Of a DNA stretch of 45,307 bases, positions 9,931-20,205 are shown one piece after another. The position numbers and the translations under genes were made by a program. This DNA is from Alphaproteobacteria bacterium (GTDB lineage: Bacteria > Pseudomonadota > Alphaproteobacteria > Rhizobiales > NORP267). Under the pieces are notes generated by a model, which saw only the letters and a program-made list of their open reading frames with translations, was not told where the DNA came from and ran no database searches. Within the stretch, counting starts at the first letter, position 1; every line of letters begins with the position of its first letter. The stretch spans positions 1 through 45,307 of the forward strand of contig JAQRMX010000034.1 of assembly GCA_028599125.1 (NCBI GenBank), given 5' to 3'.

Positions 9931-11589
9931 TCAATGCAACCTTGATAATTTCTTGTATTTGATCCGGCAAGGAAGAAGCTTATCAACTCTAAGACGACGC
10001 TTTTTGTCCTCTTCATAAGAAGCAAAATTTCCCTCGAACCACTCTACATGACTGTCTCCTTCAAAAGCAAGAATATGGGTTGCCAATCGATCAAGAAACA
10101 TACGATCATGACTGATAATAACAGCACAACCCGCAAAATTCTCCAGCGCATCCTCCAGTGCTGACAAAGTTTCAGTGTCCAGGTCATTGGTTGGCTCGTC
10201 AAGCAAAAGAACATTGGCACCAGATTTCAAAATCCTTGCAAGATGCACACGGTTGCGCTCACCTCCGGAAAGGTCAGCGACTTTCTTTTGCTGGTCACTG
10301 CCCTTGAAATTGAAGGAATTCACATAAGCACGCGAATTGACCTCACACTTTCCCAAAGCAATGACCTCTTTCCCATCAACAATAGACTCCCAGACCGTTT
10401 TGCTGGCATCCAGAGAATCACGGCTCTGGTCAACATAGCCCAAACAGACCGTCGAACCTACCCGGAGAGTCCCCTTATCCGGGTTCTCCTGTCCAATCAA
10501 CATACGAAATAAAGTCGTCTTACCCGCACCATTGGGACCAATGACACCAACAACCCCACCAGGTGGAAGGCTAAACGTTAAATCATCAATCAGCAAATGA
10601 TTCCCATAGCCCTTGGATAAATGCTCCACTTCAACAACAAGGTCACCCAAACGCGGACCGGGGGGAATAACGATTTGCGCCGTACCGGGAGCCCGCTCTT
10701 CATGCCGGCACAATAATTCATCATAGGCGCTGATACGCGCCTTTGATTTGGCTTGACGTGCCCTTGGACTCGCAGCGATCCACTCTTGCTCTGCCACAAG
10801 GGTACGATGACGTCGCACAGATTCGCGCCCCTCTTGCAACAAACGCTGCGCCTTTTTTTTCAGATAGGTCGAATAATTGCCTTCATAGGGAATACTGTGA
10901 CCACGATCAAGTTCAAGAATCCAGCTTGTTACACTATCAAGAAAATAACGATCATGCGTAACAATCAAGACAGCACCGGGGAAAGAACGCAAATGAGCTT
11001 CAAGCCATGCCACGGACTCCGCATCCAGATGATTCGTTGGCTCATCAAGCAATAACAGGTCAGGGCCGCTCAATAACAGCTTGCACAAAGCTACACGGCG
11101 GCACTCTCCACCAGATAACTGGCTCACATCAGCATCACCAGGCGGGCAGCGTAAAGCCTCCATCGCTTGCTGTATCTGTGTCTCTAGGTCCCATAAATCC
11201 TGCGAATCAATCACATCCTGCAAAGACGAGGCCTCTGCTGCAACTTCATCAGAATAATTAAGCATCAATTCATTGTAACGCTCAAGAATTGCCTGTTTAT
11301 CAGCAATGGCTTCCATCACATTCCCGCGAACATCCTTTCCATGGTCAAGCAACGGCTCTTGTGGCAAATACCCCACACTCGCTCCCTCTGCTATCCATGC
11401 CTCACCCGTAAAACTCTTTTCGGAGCCAGCCATAATGCGTAAAAGCGTTGATTTTCCCGAACCATTAGGACCGAGAATACCAATTTTAGCATCCGGATAA
11501 AAAGAGAGATTTACATTATCAAGAATTTTCTTTCCACCAGGGTAGCTCTTTGACAAAGCATACATGTGATAAATAAATTGGCGCGCCAT
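9931..11589 (-). CDS. ettA: Energy-dependent translational throttle protein, ABC-F ATPase
   Basis: Two ABC cassettes: GILGPNGSGKSTLLR...LSGGECRRVALCKLL...DEPTNHLDAESVAWLE and GVIGPNGAGKTTLFR...LSGGERNRVHLARIL...DEPTNDLD; full-length EttA-like start MARQFIYHMYALSKSYPGGKKIL. Confidence 0.93.
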   Translation of the reverse strand: MARQFIYHMYALSKSYPGGKKILDNVNLSFYPDAKIGILGPNGSGKSTLLRIMAGSEKSFTGEAWIAEGASVGYLPQEPLLDHGKDVRGNVMEAIADKQAILERYNELMLNYSDEVAAEASSLQDVIDSQDLWDLETQIQQAMEALRCPPGDADVSQLSGGECRRVALCKLLLSGPDLLLLDEPTNHLDAESVAWLEAHLRSFPGAVLIVTHDRYFLDSVTSWILELDRGHSIPYEGNYSTYLKKKAQRLLQEGRESVRRHRTLVAEQEWIAASPRARQAKSKARISAYDELLCRHEERAPGTAQIVIPPGPRLGDLVVEVEHLSKGYGNHLLIDDLTFSLPPGGVVGVIGPNGAGKTTLFRMLIGQENPDKGTLRVGSTVCLGYVDQSRDSLDASKTVWESIVDGKEVIALGKCEVNSRAYVNSFNFKGSDQQKKVADLSGGERNRVHLARILKSGANVLLLDEPTNDLDTETLSALEDALENFAGCAVIISHDRMFLDRLATHILAFEGDSHVEWFEGNFASYEEDKKRRLRVDKLLPCRIKYKKLSRLH

Positions 11590-11818
11590 CCAAACCTCAA
11601 TATCTATGCGCCACCGGTATCTCCGGACAACCAGTGAAGCAACGAGTCTGTCAACAATAAAAGAGAGACTTCAGCTCCCCCTGCAACAGGAACAATATCA
11701 GATATCCAGAAAAAAAATAAATAAACGCAATGATTATTTTATCAGTGCGTCTGAAAAAAGCGCAAAGAAATTACTTCCTTGCTTGAACAGTTTTTTCAGG
11801 AAAAAAGGGGGCGATTAT

Positions 11819-12481
11819 TCACTGAACAGAGGCCAAAAACTCTAGAATAAAGGGATTATTTGCCCGTTCGTGGCCAATAGTTGATGAGGGAAAACCGTGA
11901 CCACAAATAAACTCTACTTTGTCATCCAAAGAAAGCAACTTTGTTTTGATTGATGTCATCAGGGTTTGATAATCCGAATAAGGAAAATCAGAACGTCCAA
12001 CAGTCTCACGAAACAAAACATCACCTAGAATCGCAAAACCAATATCACGATTTATAAAAACAACATGACCGGGCGTATGACCAGGACAATGAGAGACCTC
12101 AAAAGAAAGACCAGCTAATTCAATCTTTTCACCATCTTTTAGAAAACGATCCGGATTACAATTTTCCATTCCCGTAATTCCGAAAAAGGAACTTTGAGAA
12201 GTTATAGATTCCAGTAAAAATAAATCATCCCGGTGTGGTCCTATAATCTCAACACCCAAGGTCCTGGCAAGTTCGGCCGCTCCACCTGCATGATCAAAAT
12301 GTCCATGCGTCAGTACGATACGCTCAATTCGAGATGCATCCTTCCCAAGAGTAGAGAGGATAAGCGGCAAATCCCCACCGGGATCAACCACAACGCCCTT
12401 TTGTTTCTTCTTATCAAACAGAATAATACAATTCTGTTTATATGGGGTAACAGGGATGGTTGAAACTATAAAATCTTTCAT
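11819..12481 (-). CDS. Metallo-beta-lactamase fold hydrolase (glyoxalase II-like)
   Basis: VLTHGHFDHAGGA (HxHxDH), VSHCPGHTPGHVVF, FAILGDVLFRETVGRSDFPYSD, ICGHGFPSSTIGHERANNPF. Confidence 0.9.
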   Translation of the reverse strand: MKDFIVSTIPVTPYKQNCIILFDKKKQKGVVVDPGGDLPLILSTLGKDASRIERIVLTHGHFDHAGGAAELARTLGVEIIGPHRDDLFLLESITSQSSFFGITGMENCNPDRFLKDGEKIELAGLSFEVSHCPGHTPGHVVFINRDIGFAILGDVLFRETVGRSDFPYSDYQTLMTSIKTKLLSLDDKVEFICGHGFPSSTIGHERANNPFILEFLASVQ

Positions 12482-12744
12482 TTTTTATTCCTCCCCTGCA
12501 GTAAGAAAATTCAGTCATGATTTAATCTCCAGCGATCATTTCAGCCTGTTGTAAGATGTCTTTTCACAGAGAATCCAAAGAAATTAAAAAACTCATAACA
12601 GCTTTGTCAAAGCCAGAGCGAAACGACAAAACAGAAAGCTAATAAACACCATTTTTCTTTGTAAAAAAACAGGAAAATAAAATCTCATTCCGAAAGCTGC
12701 CCTCATCAATTCAAAAAAAGAGGAAAGACGCAAAATAGAAACAT

Positions 12745-12787
12745 AAAAAATGCCTGCGTCATCCACCTTACAGCATCAGACGCAGGC
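12745..12787 (-). terminator. Intrinsic terminator of the outer membrane protein gene
   Basis: Perfect 9-bp stem GCCTGCGTC (12752-12760) / GACGCAGGC (12779-12787) flanked by AAAAAA (12745-12750), a U tract on the minus strand, located just after the stop of the minus-strand ORF ending at 12822. Confidence 0.85.
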
Positions 12788-12821
12788 AATCGAAAATCAA
12801 AAAATAGTCATTATTCTGAAA

Positions 12822-13796
12822 TCAAAACTTGAAGTTAACCCCAAGACGAACAGAATGCATGCTCAGACGTTGAGCAATCTTTACATCTTTGCTCGGATAC
12901 GGATACCTGACGTGCCCTTGTCGAACCACAAGATCTTCGGGAGGATTGGCTCCAGCAGTTGGGCTTACTGTAATTTCCTGATACTTCTTAGAAAAAGTGT
13001 AATTTGTCTTCCCAAGATTGTAGTAGAGATACTCAAGGCGCGCCGTAAGATTATCGCTGAGCAGGAACTCAAGACCACCACCGATCGTCCAACCTAGAAG
13101 CCTTTTTTCAGCTTCAAGCTCAACAGTAGGTATAGGAAATCTTAAAACGTCAGACTGGCGGGCTGCTAGCGCAGTCTTGTACCTGGCATCATCGACAGTA
13201 ACCATATTCTTCACATCAGCGAAGGCGACACCACCGGTTCCATAAACAATATAACGATCCAAGGCAGAACCTATCCGGGCACGCGCCGTAGAAATCCAAG
13301 GAATTGATGCTGAGATTTCTCCGTCAGGAACAACATCAACATGCTCCACATTCTCGGTCCAGACTACATCAGCCTCAAAACCAACGACAATGTCATCAGA
13401 GAGATGAACATTGTAACCAACCTGACCACCGAAGGACAAACCCCTCAGATCCTTCTCCTGCTCAATAAAAGCAGGAGAATCGTTTGGTGTGGCCAAATCA
13501 CTAGCAAGCTCAGACGATCCGCGCAACCAATTGTAGCCGAGATTACCACCAATATAAATGCCGCTCCAGTCAATCCCTTTTTTCTTCTTCATAGAAGGAC
13601 TATAGCCACTTCGGCCATTATTTTGGGGATAATAACCGGAACCTTTAGCAGGCTTATTGTTCATAGAAGGCTTGTAACTCGGCTTGTAACTTGGCTTGTA
13701 ACTCGGCATGTCAGCAGCTTGCGCGGACAAAGCACCAGAGATAGCAAAAGCACCGACAGCAAGAGCCGACACTCCAATTCGAAGATTTTTCATCAT
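12822..13796 (-). CDS. Outer membrane beta-barrel protein, Omp25/Omp31-like, with N-terminal YKPS repeat
   Basis: Signal peptide MMKNLRIGVSALAVGAFAISGALSAQA; GIDWSGIYIGGNLGYNW; LEYLYYNLGKTNY; terminal LGVNFKF ending in Phe. Confidence 0.88.
   Translation of the reverse strand: MMKNLRIGVSALAVGAFAISGALSAQAADMPSYKPSYKPSYKPSMNNKPAKGSGYYPQNNGRSGYSPSMKKKKGIDWSGIYIGGNLGYNWLRGSSELASDLATPNDSPAFIEQEKDLRGLSFGGQVGYNVHLSDDIVVGFEADVVWTENVEHVDVVPDGEISASIPWISTARARIGSALDRYIVYGTGGVAFADVKNMVTVDDARYKTALAARQSDVLRFPIPTVELEAEKRLLGWTIGGGLEFLLSDNLTARLEYLYYNLGKTNYTFSKKYQEITVSPTAGANPPEDLVVRQGHVRYPYPSKDVKIAQRLSMHSVRLGVNFKF
13669..13704 (-). repeat. 12-bp in-frame tandem repeat (3 copies) coding for (PSYK)n
   Basis: ggcttgtaactc / ggcttgtaactt / ggcttgtaactc on + strand; translates to SYKP units in the ORF at 12822-13796. 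Confidence 0.9.
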
Positions 13797-14858
13797 TTTA
13801 GTAATGCTCCTTCAATCCACAGATTTTGCACGTCCACAAGCTCATGCGAAACAAAAGCTATGCAAAACGCACACCATGCAACACGCAAACACATAGACAC
13901 GCAGATTTCAACCATCTATACGCCAAACCCAGAAAATCCAGCCCCGGCAAAAGATGCAGCCAACCACAGCCGTTAACCTACTTTTTCACACAAAGTGTGT
14001 CTTTTTATAGGCAAAAGAATGTTATTTTTATGGCGACCAACACTCTGCCATTCATGTGGTGCAATATAGCAACTCTTTTCTGCCAGGAAACGAAATAGGA
14101 ACAAACACTTTCGAGAAATCAGAAAGAAACAAGACCCAATAAACCGAAAAAACAAGCATGACAGCTAAACCTGAACAAAATAACACTTCTATGCATAAAA
14201 TATCCGTAAATCACATTTTTCATTCAAAAAACGAAAAATAGAGGAAACAGAAACAGCCGGATACAAAAACACCGCGAAAAACAAACCCACAAGGAGAAAA
14301 AACGCATCTCCTGAAATAAACGGAGAAGCATTCAGACTATCTTATAACCAGGAGACCCTGAAAAAAGGGCGTGGGATATTAGGATAGAGCTAGAAACCCG
14401 AATCAAGTATCGCAATAAATTAAATCCGTTTCCGTAAGTCAAAAAAACACGTAAAAAACAGGACCTGCCAAGATATTGAATCCTTTCCTTTCCTTCATCC
14501 TCTCACGAGCACCCGAAAAGAAAATACTGAAAAACTCAATTCCGGCGAAAGACATAAAATGCAGCTGGTCACTAGGTCTCGTCTTCAGATACCCAACCCT
14601 TTCCAGAAAACAGAAAAATCTTGCAACCCGGTCGTAAATAATCCACAATTAACCAGTATAATCTCTCTTTCGGAACAGGTCTTCAAGAGACTACTCCTCA
14701 TAAATTAAACCGTAGCTTCAGGAAAGCTAAGTCTCATATCAGAAACTTGTTAGCATAACAGACCAAAAAATACGGCACAATAAAATACAAAACGAAGAAA
14801 ATACAAAACGAAGCGAAACCAGAAGACTTCAGATCAGGAACAATCCGGTACCAGTCAG

Positions 14859-15326
14859 ATGAAAAAGCGATTACCGGAAAACACTGGATACACTGGATAC
14901 ACTATCTTCATCCGAGACCTCATCGTCAGGACAAAAGTCGGTATCACAACGCCTGAACAAGAAAATTCACAGCGCATTATCATCAATATCCAGCTTGAGA
15001 TACGCTCCTCTACCCCTGATGGGCCGCGTAAACATGATGAGGTGGTATGCTACGCAATCATTGTTAGAAAAATACGTGCTCTGCTTCTCAAAAACCATAT
15101 TAATCTCCTTGAAACGGTAGCTGAGCAAATATCGAATACCTGTTTTGAAGATAAACGGGTCGCACGCGTTCTTGTTCGTGTCGAAAAACCTGATATATTC
15201 ACTGACTGTGCAGGTGTCGGGGTCGAAATTAAACGTGACCGGGAACAGATTCGCATAACAGAAAAAAATAGCGAAAAAAGGGAAACGAAATCAAATCCCT
15301 ATGAGCACAAGCAGACATCAGACTGA
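14859..15326 (+). CDS. folB: Dihydroneopterin aldolase family protein
   Basis: IFIRDLIVRTKVGITTPEQENSQRIIINIQLEI and VLVRVEKPDIFTDCAGVGVEI match FolB landmarks (E in the VG..E region, VEKP lysine). Confidence 0.82.
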   Translation: MKKRLPENTGYTGYTIFIRDLIVRTKVGITTPEQENSQRIIINIQLEIRSSTPDGPRKHDEVVCYAIIVRKIRALLLKNHINLLETVAEQISNTCFEDKRVARVLVRVEKPDIFTDCAGVGVEIKRDREQIRITEKNSEKRETKSNPYEHKQTSD

Positions 15327-17229
15327 TCAGCAGGAAAAATTAAAAGAACTACTTTCCTCTCGGAAGAGCAAAAGCGGTACAGAAATTATCGCCTCATGCG
15401 TACAGCACCTGCCCCCGACGCCGGGGGTCTATCGTATGCTGGATGCAGAGGGCACAGTACTCTATGTTGGCAAGGCCAAAAATCTGAAAAAAAGAGTCAG
15501 TAGCTATACTGACGCCCATCGTCAAATCAAGCGCATATCCTATATGATCCTGCTAACAAGAGAAATGGAATTTATCTCTACAGAAACAGAAGCCGAGGCA
15601 TTGCTCCTTGAAGCAAATTTGATCAAACGACTTAAACCACGCTTCAATATCGTCCTCCGGGATAACAAATCTTTCCCCTATATCCTGGTGACACGCAATC
15701 ATCCTGCCCCTCGAATCCTCAAACATCGCGGGAGCCGAAAATTGTCCGGTGACTATTTTGGCCCCTTCGCTTCAGCGGCAGCCGTCAACGCAACAATTCG
15801 GACCTTACAAAGTGCCTTTTTGCTACGTTCTTGCTCCGACTCTGTCTATGCGAACCGGACCCGGCCCTGCCTCCTTTATCAAGTCAAGCGGTGTAGCGGC
15901 CCGTGTGCCGCTAAGATCTCACCTGTTGAATATAATGCATTGGTGCGGGAGGCCTCTGATTTTCTCTCCGGGAAAGGAAAAAATGTAAGGCAGCAGCTCA
16001 TCAAACTTATGCAGAAAACAAGCAATGACCTCAATTTTGAGCGTGCAGCCATTTACAGGGATCGCCTTTCCGCCCTCAGCTATATCCACTCTGACCAGGG
16101 GTTTTCACAGGGAGTCGAAAAAGCTGATATCTTCGCCATTCAGCAAAAAGCCGGTCAGCATTGCGTGCAGGTTTTTTTCTTCCGAAATGGACAAAATTGG
16201 GGAAATAAAGCCTATTTCCCCTCTGCTGACCCAGACATTCCGGCACAAGAAGTGCTCACAGCTTTTCTCAGTCAATTCTACGAAAATACCCCCCTTCCGC
16301 CCCTCATTCTGCTCTCACAGTCTGTCCTGCAAAGGGAATTGCTAGAAAAAGCGTTTAAAATAAGAGCGAAACAACGGGTCCGGATCTCTGTCCCCAAACG
16401 CGGCAAAAAGCACATGCTCGTAACCTGTGCACTTGAGAATGCAAAAAATGCACTGAATCGTAAAATAACAGAAAACACTACACAGGCACAGCTGTTAGAA
16501 AAACTGGCCTCTTTCCTCAATCTGGATAGACCACCACAAAGAATCGAAGTCTATGATAACAGCCATTTACAGGGCAGCCAGGCTGTCGGTGTCATGATTG
16601 TCGCCGGACCCGATGGATTCATTAAGGAGCAGTACCGCAAATTTAATATTCAATCATCTGATATTAGCGATGGTGATGACTATGCCATGATGCTCGAAGT
16701 CCTGACACGTCGCTGCCTAAAATTAAGGAAGGAAATAAATAACAAAAACATACCACAGGGACACACACACCCTCTCTTCCCTGATCTCATCATCATTGAT
16801 GGTGGGCAGGGACATGTGACATGTGCATATGGGGTTCTTGAAAAACACGGCTTCATGCAAATTCCTCTCCTAGGAATCGCAAAAGGAGCTGATAGAAAAG
16901 CTGGGAAAGAACGTTTTTTCATAGCAGACCGCGGAACATTCATGCTAGGATCGGAAGATCCGGTTTTTTATTTCATGCAAAAACTAAGGGATGAGGCACA
17001 CCGTTTCGCTGTCGGGACACACCGTACAAAACGGAAAAGATCGTTCATGCAGTCTCCCCTGAGGGAAATCTCCGGTCTCGGAGAAAAACGCAAGTACGCT
17101 CTTCTACGTCATTTCGGCTCTGTCAGGGCGGTCAGTCGGGCATCCAGAAATGATCTGGAAGCTGTTGAAGGCATTGGCGATTCTATGGCGCACTTAATTT
17201 ATGACCACTTCCACAGCCAAAAAGACTAA
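15301..17229 (+). CDS. uvrC: Excinuclease ABC subunit C
   Basis: GIY-YIG N-terminus LPPTPGVYRMLDAEGTVLYVGKAKNLKKRVSSY; C-terminal PQRIEVYDNSHLQGSQAVGVMIVAGPDGFIKEQYRKFNI; HhH region; overlaps folB by 26 bp. Confidence 0.96.
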   Translation: MSTSRHQTDQQEKLKELLSSRKSKSGTEIIASCVQHLPPTPGVYRMLDAEGTVLYVGKAKNLKKRVSSYTDAHRQIKRISYMILLTREMEFISTETEAEALLLEANLIKRLKPRFNIVLRDNKSFPYILVTRNHPAPRILKHRGSRKLSGDYFGPFASAAAVNATIRTLQSAFLLRSCSDSVYANRTRPCLLYQVKRCSGPCAAKISPVEYNALVREASDFLSGKGKNVRQQLIKLMQKTSNDLNFERAAIYRDRLSALSYIHSDQGFSQGVEKADIFAIQQKAGQHCVQVFFFRNGQNWGNKAYFPSADPDIPAQEVLTAFLSQFYENTPLPPLILLSQSVLQRELLEKAFKIRAKQRVRISVPKRGKKHMLVTCALENAKNALNRKITENTTQAQLLEKLASFLNLDRPPQRIEVYDNSHLQGSQAVGVMIVAGPDGFIKEQYRKFNIQSSDISDGDDYAMMLEVLTRRCLKLRKEINNKNIPQGHTHPLFPDLIIIDGGQGHVTCAYGVLEKHGFMQIPLLGIAKGADRKAGKERFFIADRGTFMLGSEDPVFYFMQKLRDEAHRFAVGTHRTKRKRSFMQSPLREISGLGEKRKYALLRHFGSVRAVSRASRNDLEAVEGIGDSMAHLIYDHFHSQKD

Positions 17230-17827
17230 AACCACGTCTCCCTGTGGTGACCCTTCCTTTCGAGGAAGAGTGCTGGATCTTCCCAATATTCTTACCTATT
17301 TGCGTATCGCCGCGATCCCCATGATCATCGTCTGCTTCTTATGCCTTGCGCCGCCTCTGTCAAACTGGCTGTCATTCCTGATATTCATTGCCGTTGCTGT
17401 CACAGACTTCCTGGATGGCTATTTCGCCCGGGTCTGGGCACAACAATCGCGCCTCGGCTATATGCTTGACCCCATCGCCGACAAAATGCTCGTCTCTGTC
17501 TGCTTGCTCATGCTCACAGAACAAAACATCATCAGCGGATGGTCAACATGGGCGGCAGCGGTCATCCTGTGCCGTGAAATCTTGCTGTCTGGCCTGCGCG
17601 AATTTCTGAGCGAAATACAGGTCAGCCTGCCAGTCACACTCTTGTCCAAGCTGAAGACAACCCTGCAATTCATCGCTATCGGTATCTTGCTCTCAGGACA
17701 TGTCCTGTCCGGTAATGCTATCAGTGTCGGGCTGACGTGCCTTTGGATATCCGCTGTCGTTTCGCTTTACACAGGCTACGACTATCTGCGCGCAAGTATG
17801 CGCTATCTGATGGAAGAAGAGGCCTGA
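17201..17827 (+). CDS. pgsA: CDP-diacylglycerol-glycerol-3-phosphate 3-phosphatidyltransferase
   Basis: LPNILTYLRIAAIPMI and the CDP-alcohol phosphotransferase motif DFLDGYFARVWAQQSRLGYMLDPIADK; follows uvrC with overlap. Confidence 0.93.
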   Translation: MTTSTAKKTKTTSPCGDPSFRGRVLDLPNILTYLRIAAIPMIIVCFLCLAPPLSNWLSFLIFIAVAVTDFLDGYFARVWAQQSRLGYMLDPIADKMLVSVCLLMLTEQNIISGWSTWAAAVILCREILLSGLREFLSEIQVSLPVTLLSKLKTTLQFIAIGILLSGHVLSGNAISVGLTCLWISAVVSLYTGYDYLRASMRYLMEEEA

Positions 17828-17920
17828 AACAAAAGACTTACAGAGCAAAAAATATGATTGCACAAAGCCCCGGAATAAATAGGATGCCGCCCTTTCCGGG
17901 AAAACAGCTGGAATAAACCC

Positions 17921-19132
<1,212 letters not shown>

Positions 19133-19140
19133 CTATAAAC

Positions 19141-19169
19141 AGGAACGCAGGAACGCAGGAACGCAGGAA
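19141..19169. repeat. Octanucleotide tandem repeat (aggaacgc)x3 plus a partial fourth copy
   Basis: Direct reading: aggaacgc aggaacgc aggaacgc aggaa, 17 bp upstream of the aspC-like start codon. Confidence 0.95.
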
Positions 19170-19321
19170 ACCATTCAAAAAAGAAAGAGCAAAAAACAAC
19201 CAGATAGGAAACTGATATGTCTCTTGATTTCACGGATAGGAAACACCTTTACACAAAAATAAGACACACCTGAACGCTTCAGGACAAAAAACACAGAAAA
19301 AATAAGTAAAAAAGCAGCAAA

Positions 19322-19705
19322 CTAGAGAAATCCGAATTCCTGAAGTTTAATCTCCAGAGACTGACGGTCAAAAGGCTTCATAAGATAACCGTCCGCACCT
19401 GAATGAACTGCTTCCATAATGTGATCCATGTCACTTTCTGTCGTAAAAAATATAATCTTCGGATGCAAGCCTCCTTCTTCCCGACGTAGCGTAAGAAGAA
19501 AATCAATGCCGCTCATAACAGGCATACTGGAATCAAGAAGAATAATATCCGGCATGGCCTCACCACACATCCTCAGCGCAACTTCACCATCATGGGTTTC
19601 CTCTACCTTGAAATTTCGATCTTCAAGAATACGGCGCGAGACTTTACGAATAATAGGACTATCGTCAATAATGAGACATGTTTTCATTTTATCTCCTTCA
19701 ATCAA
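19322..19705 (-). CDS. CheY-like single-domain response regulator
   Basis: CLIIDDSPIIRKVSRRIL, IILLDSSMPVMSGIDFL, FFTTESD, GYLMKPFD: DD, phospho-Asp, Thr and Lys all present. Confidence 0.93.
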   Translation of the reverse strand: MIEGDKMKTCLIIDDSPIIRKVSRRILEDRNFKVEETHDGEVALRMCGEAMPDIILLDSSMPVMSGIDFLLTLRREEGGLHPKIIFFTTESDMDHIMEAVHSGADGYLMKPFDRQSLEIKLQEFGFL

Positions 19706-19731
19706 ATCTTTTTTAGCAGCTTAAAAAAACT

Positions 19732-20205
19732 TCAAACTGCAATGACAGAATGAAGCATCCTCTCCAGGGTTCTGATCGGATCAAGAGCAATAATAAGTCT
19801 TTCCTGCAAAAAATAAAATCGGCTAACAAACTTGGACCAACTCTGATTTTCAAACTCTAAAGCCGGTGCTAACTCACCAGAAGTGAGATGCAGGATCTCA
19901 ACCACCCTGTCAAACCGAAACCCGTAAAACTCACCCATATGCTCAAAACTCACTGCTACACCGGCGGACGAATCTGTGAAAGGAGCAAGTCCTAAAAAAG
20001 AACGCATGTCAATGATTGTGATAATATGACCACGCTGACCCAGAACACCTAGGATTGCATCCGATGCACAAGGCACCTCCGTAACTTCTGACGGAATAAA
20101 CACGCCTTGTAAACAGTGAATCGGAAAGGCAAAATAATGCTCGTCAGCTAAGAGAATAATATGCTCCACACCAACCTGAGGCCCACACTGAAGTGACGGG
20201 CTCAT
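19732..20205 (-). CDS. CheW-like coupling protein
   Basis: IILLADEHYFAFPIHCLQGVFIPSEVTEVPCASDAILGVLGQRGHIITIIDMRSFLGL; 4-bp ATGA overlap with upstream cheA. Confidence 0.9.
   Translation of the reverse strand: MSPSLQCGPQVGVEHIILLADEHYFAFPIHCLQGVFIPSEVTEVPCASDAILGVLGQRGHIITIIDMRSFLGLAPFTDSSAGVAVSFEHMGEFYGFRFDRVVEILHLTSGELAPALEFENQSWSKFVSRFYFLQERLIIALDPIRTLERMLHSVIAV

Noticed and set aside
13341-13976. 211-aa ORF antisense to the outer membrane protein
   Set aside because: Shadow ORF of a well-supported beta-barrel gene; Thr/Arg-rich nonsense composition.
14439-14648. 69-aa minus-strand ORF in the omp-folB spacer
   Set aside because: No ribosome binding site or domain signal; Phe-rich chance ORF in AT-rich spacer.
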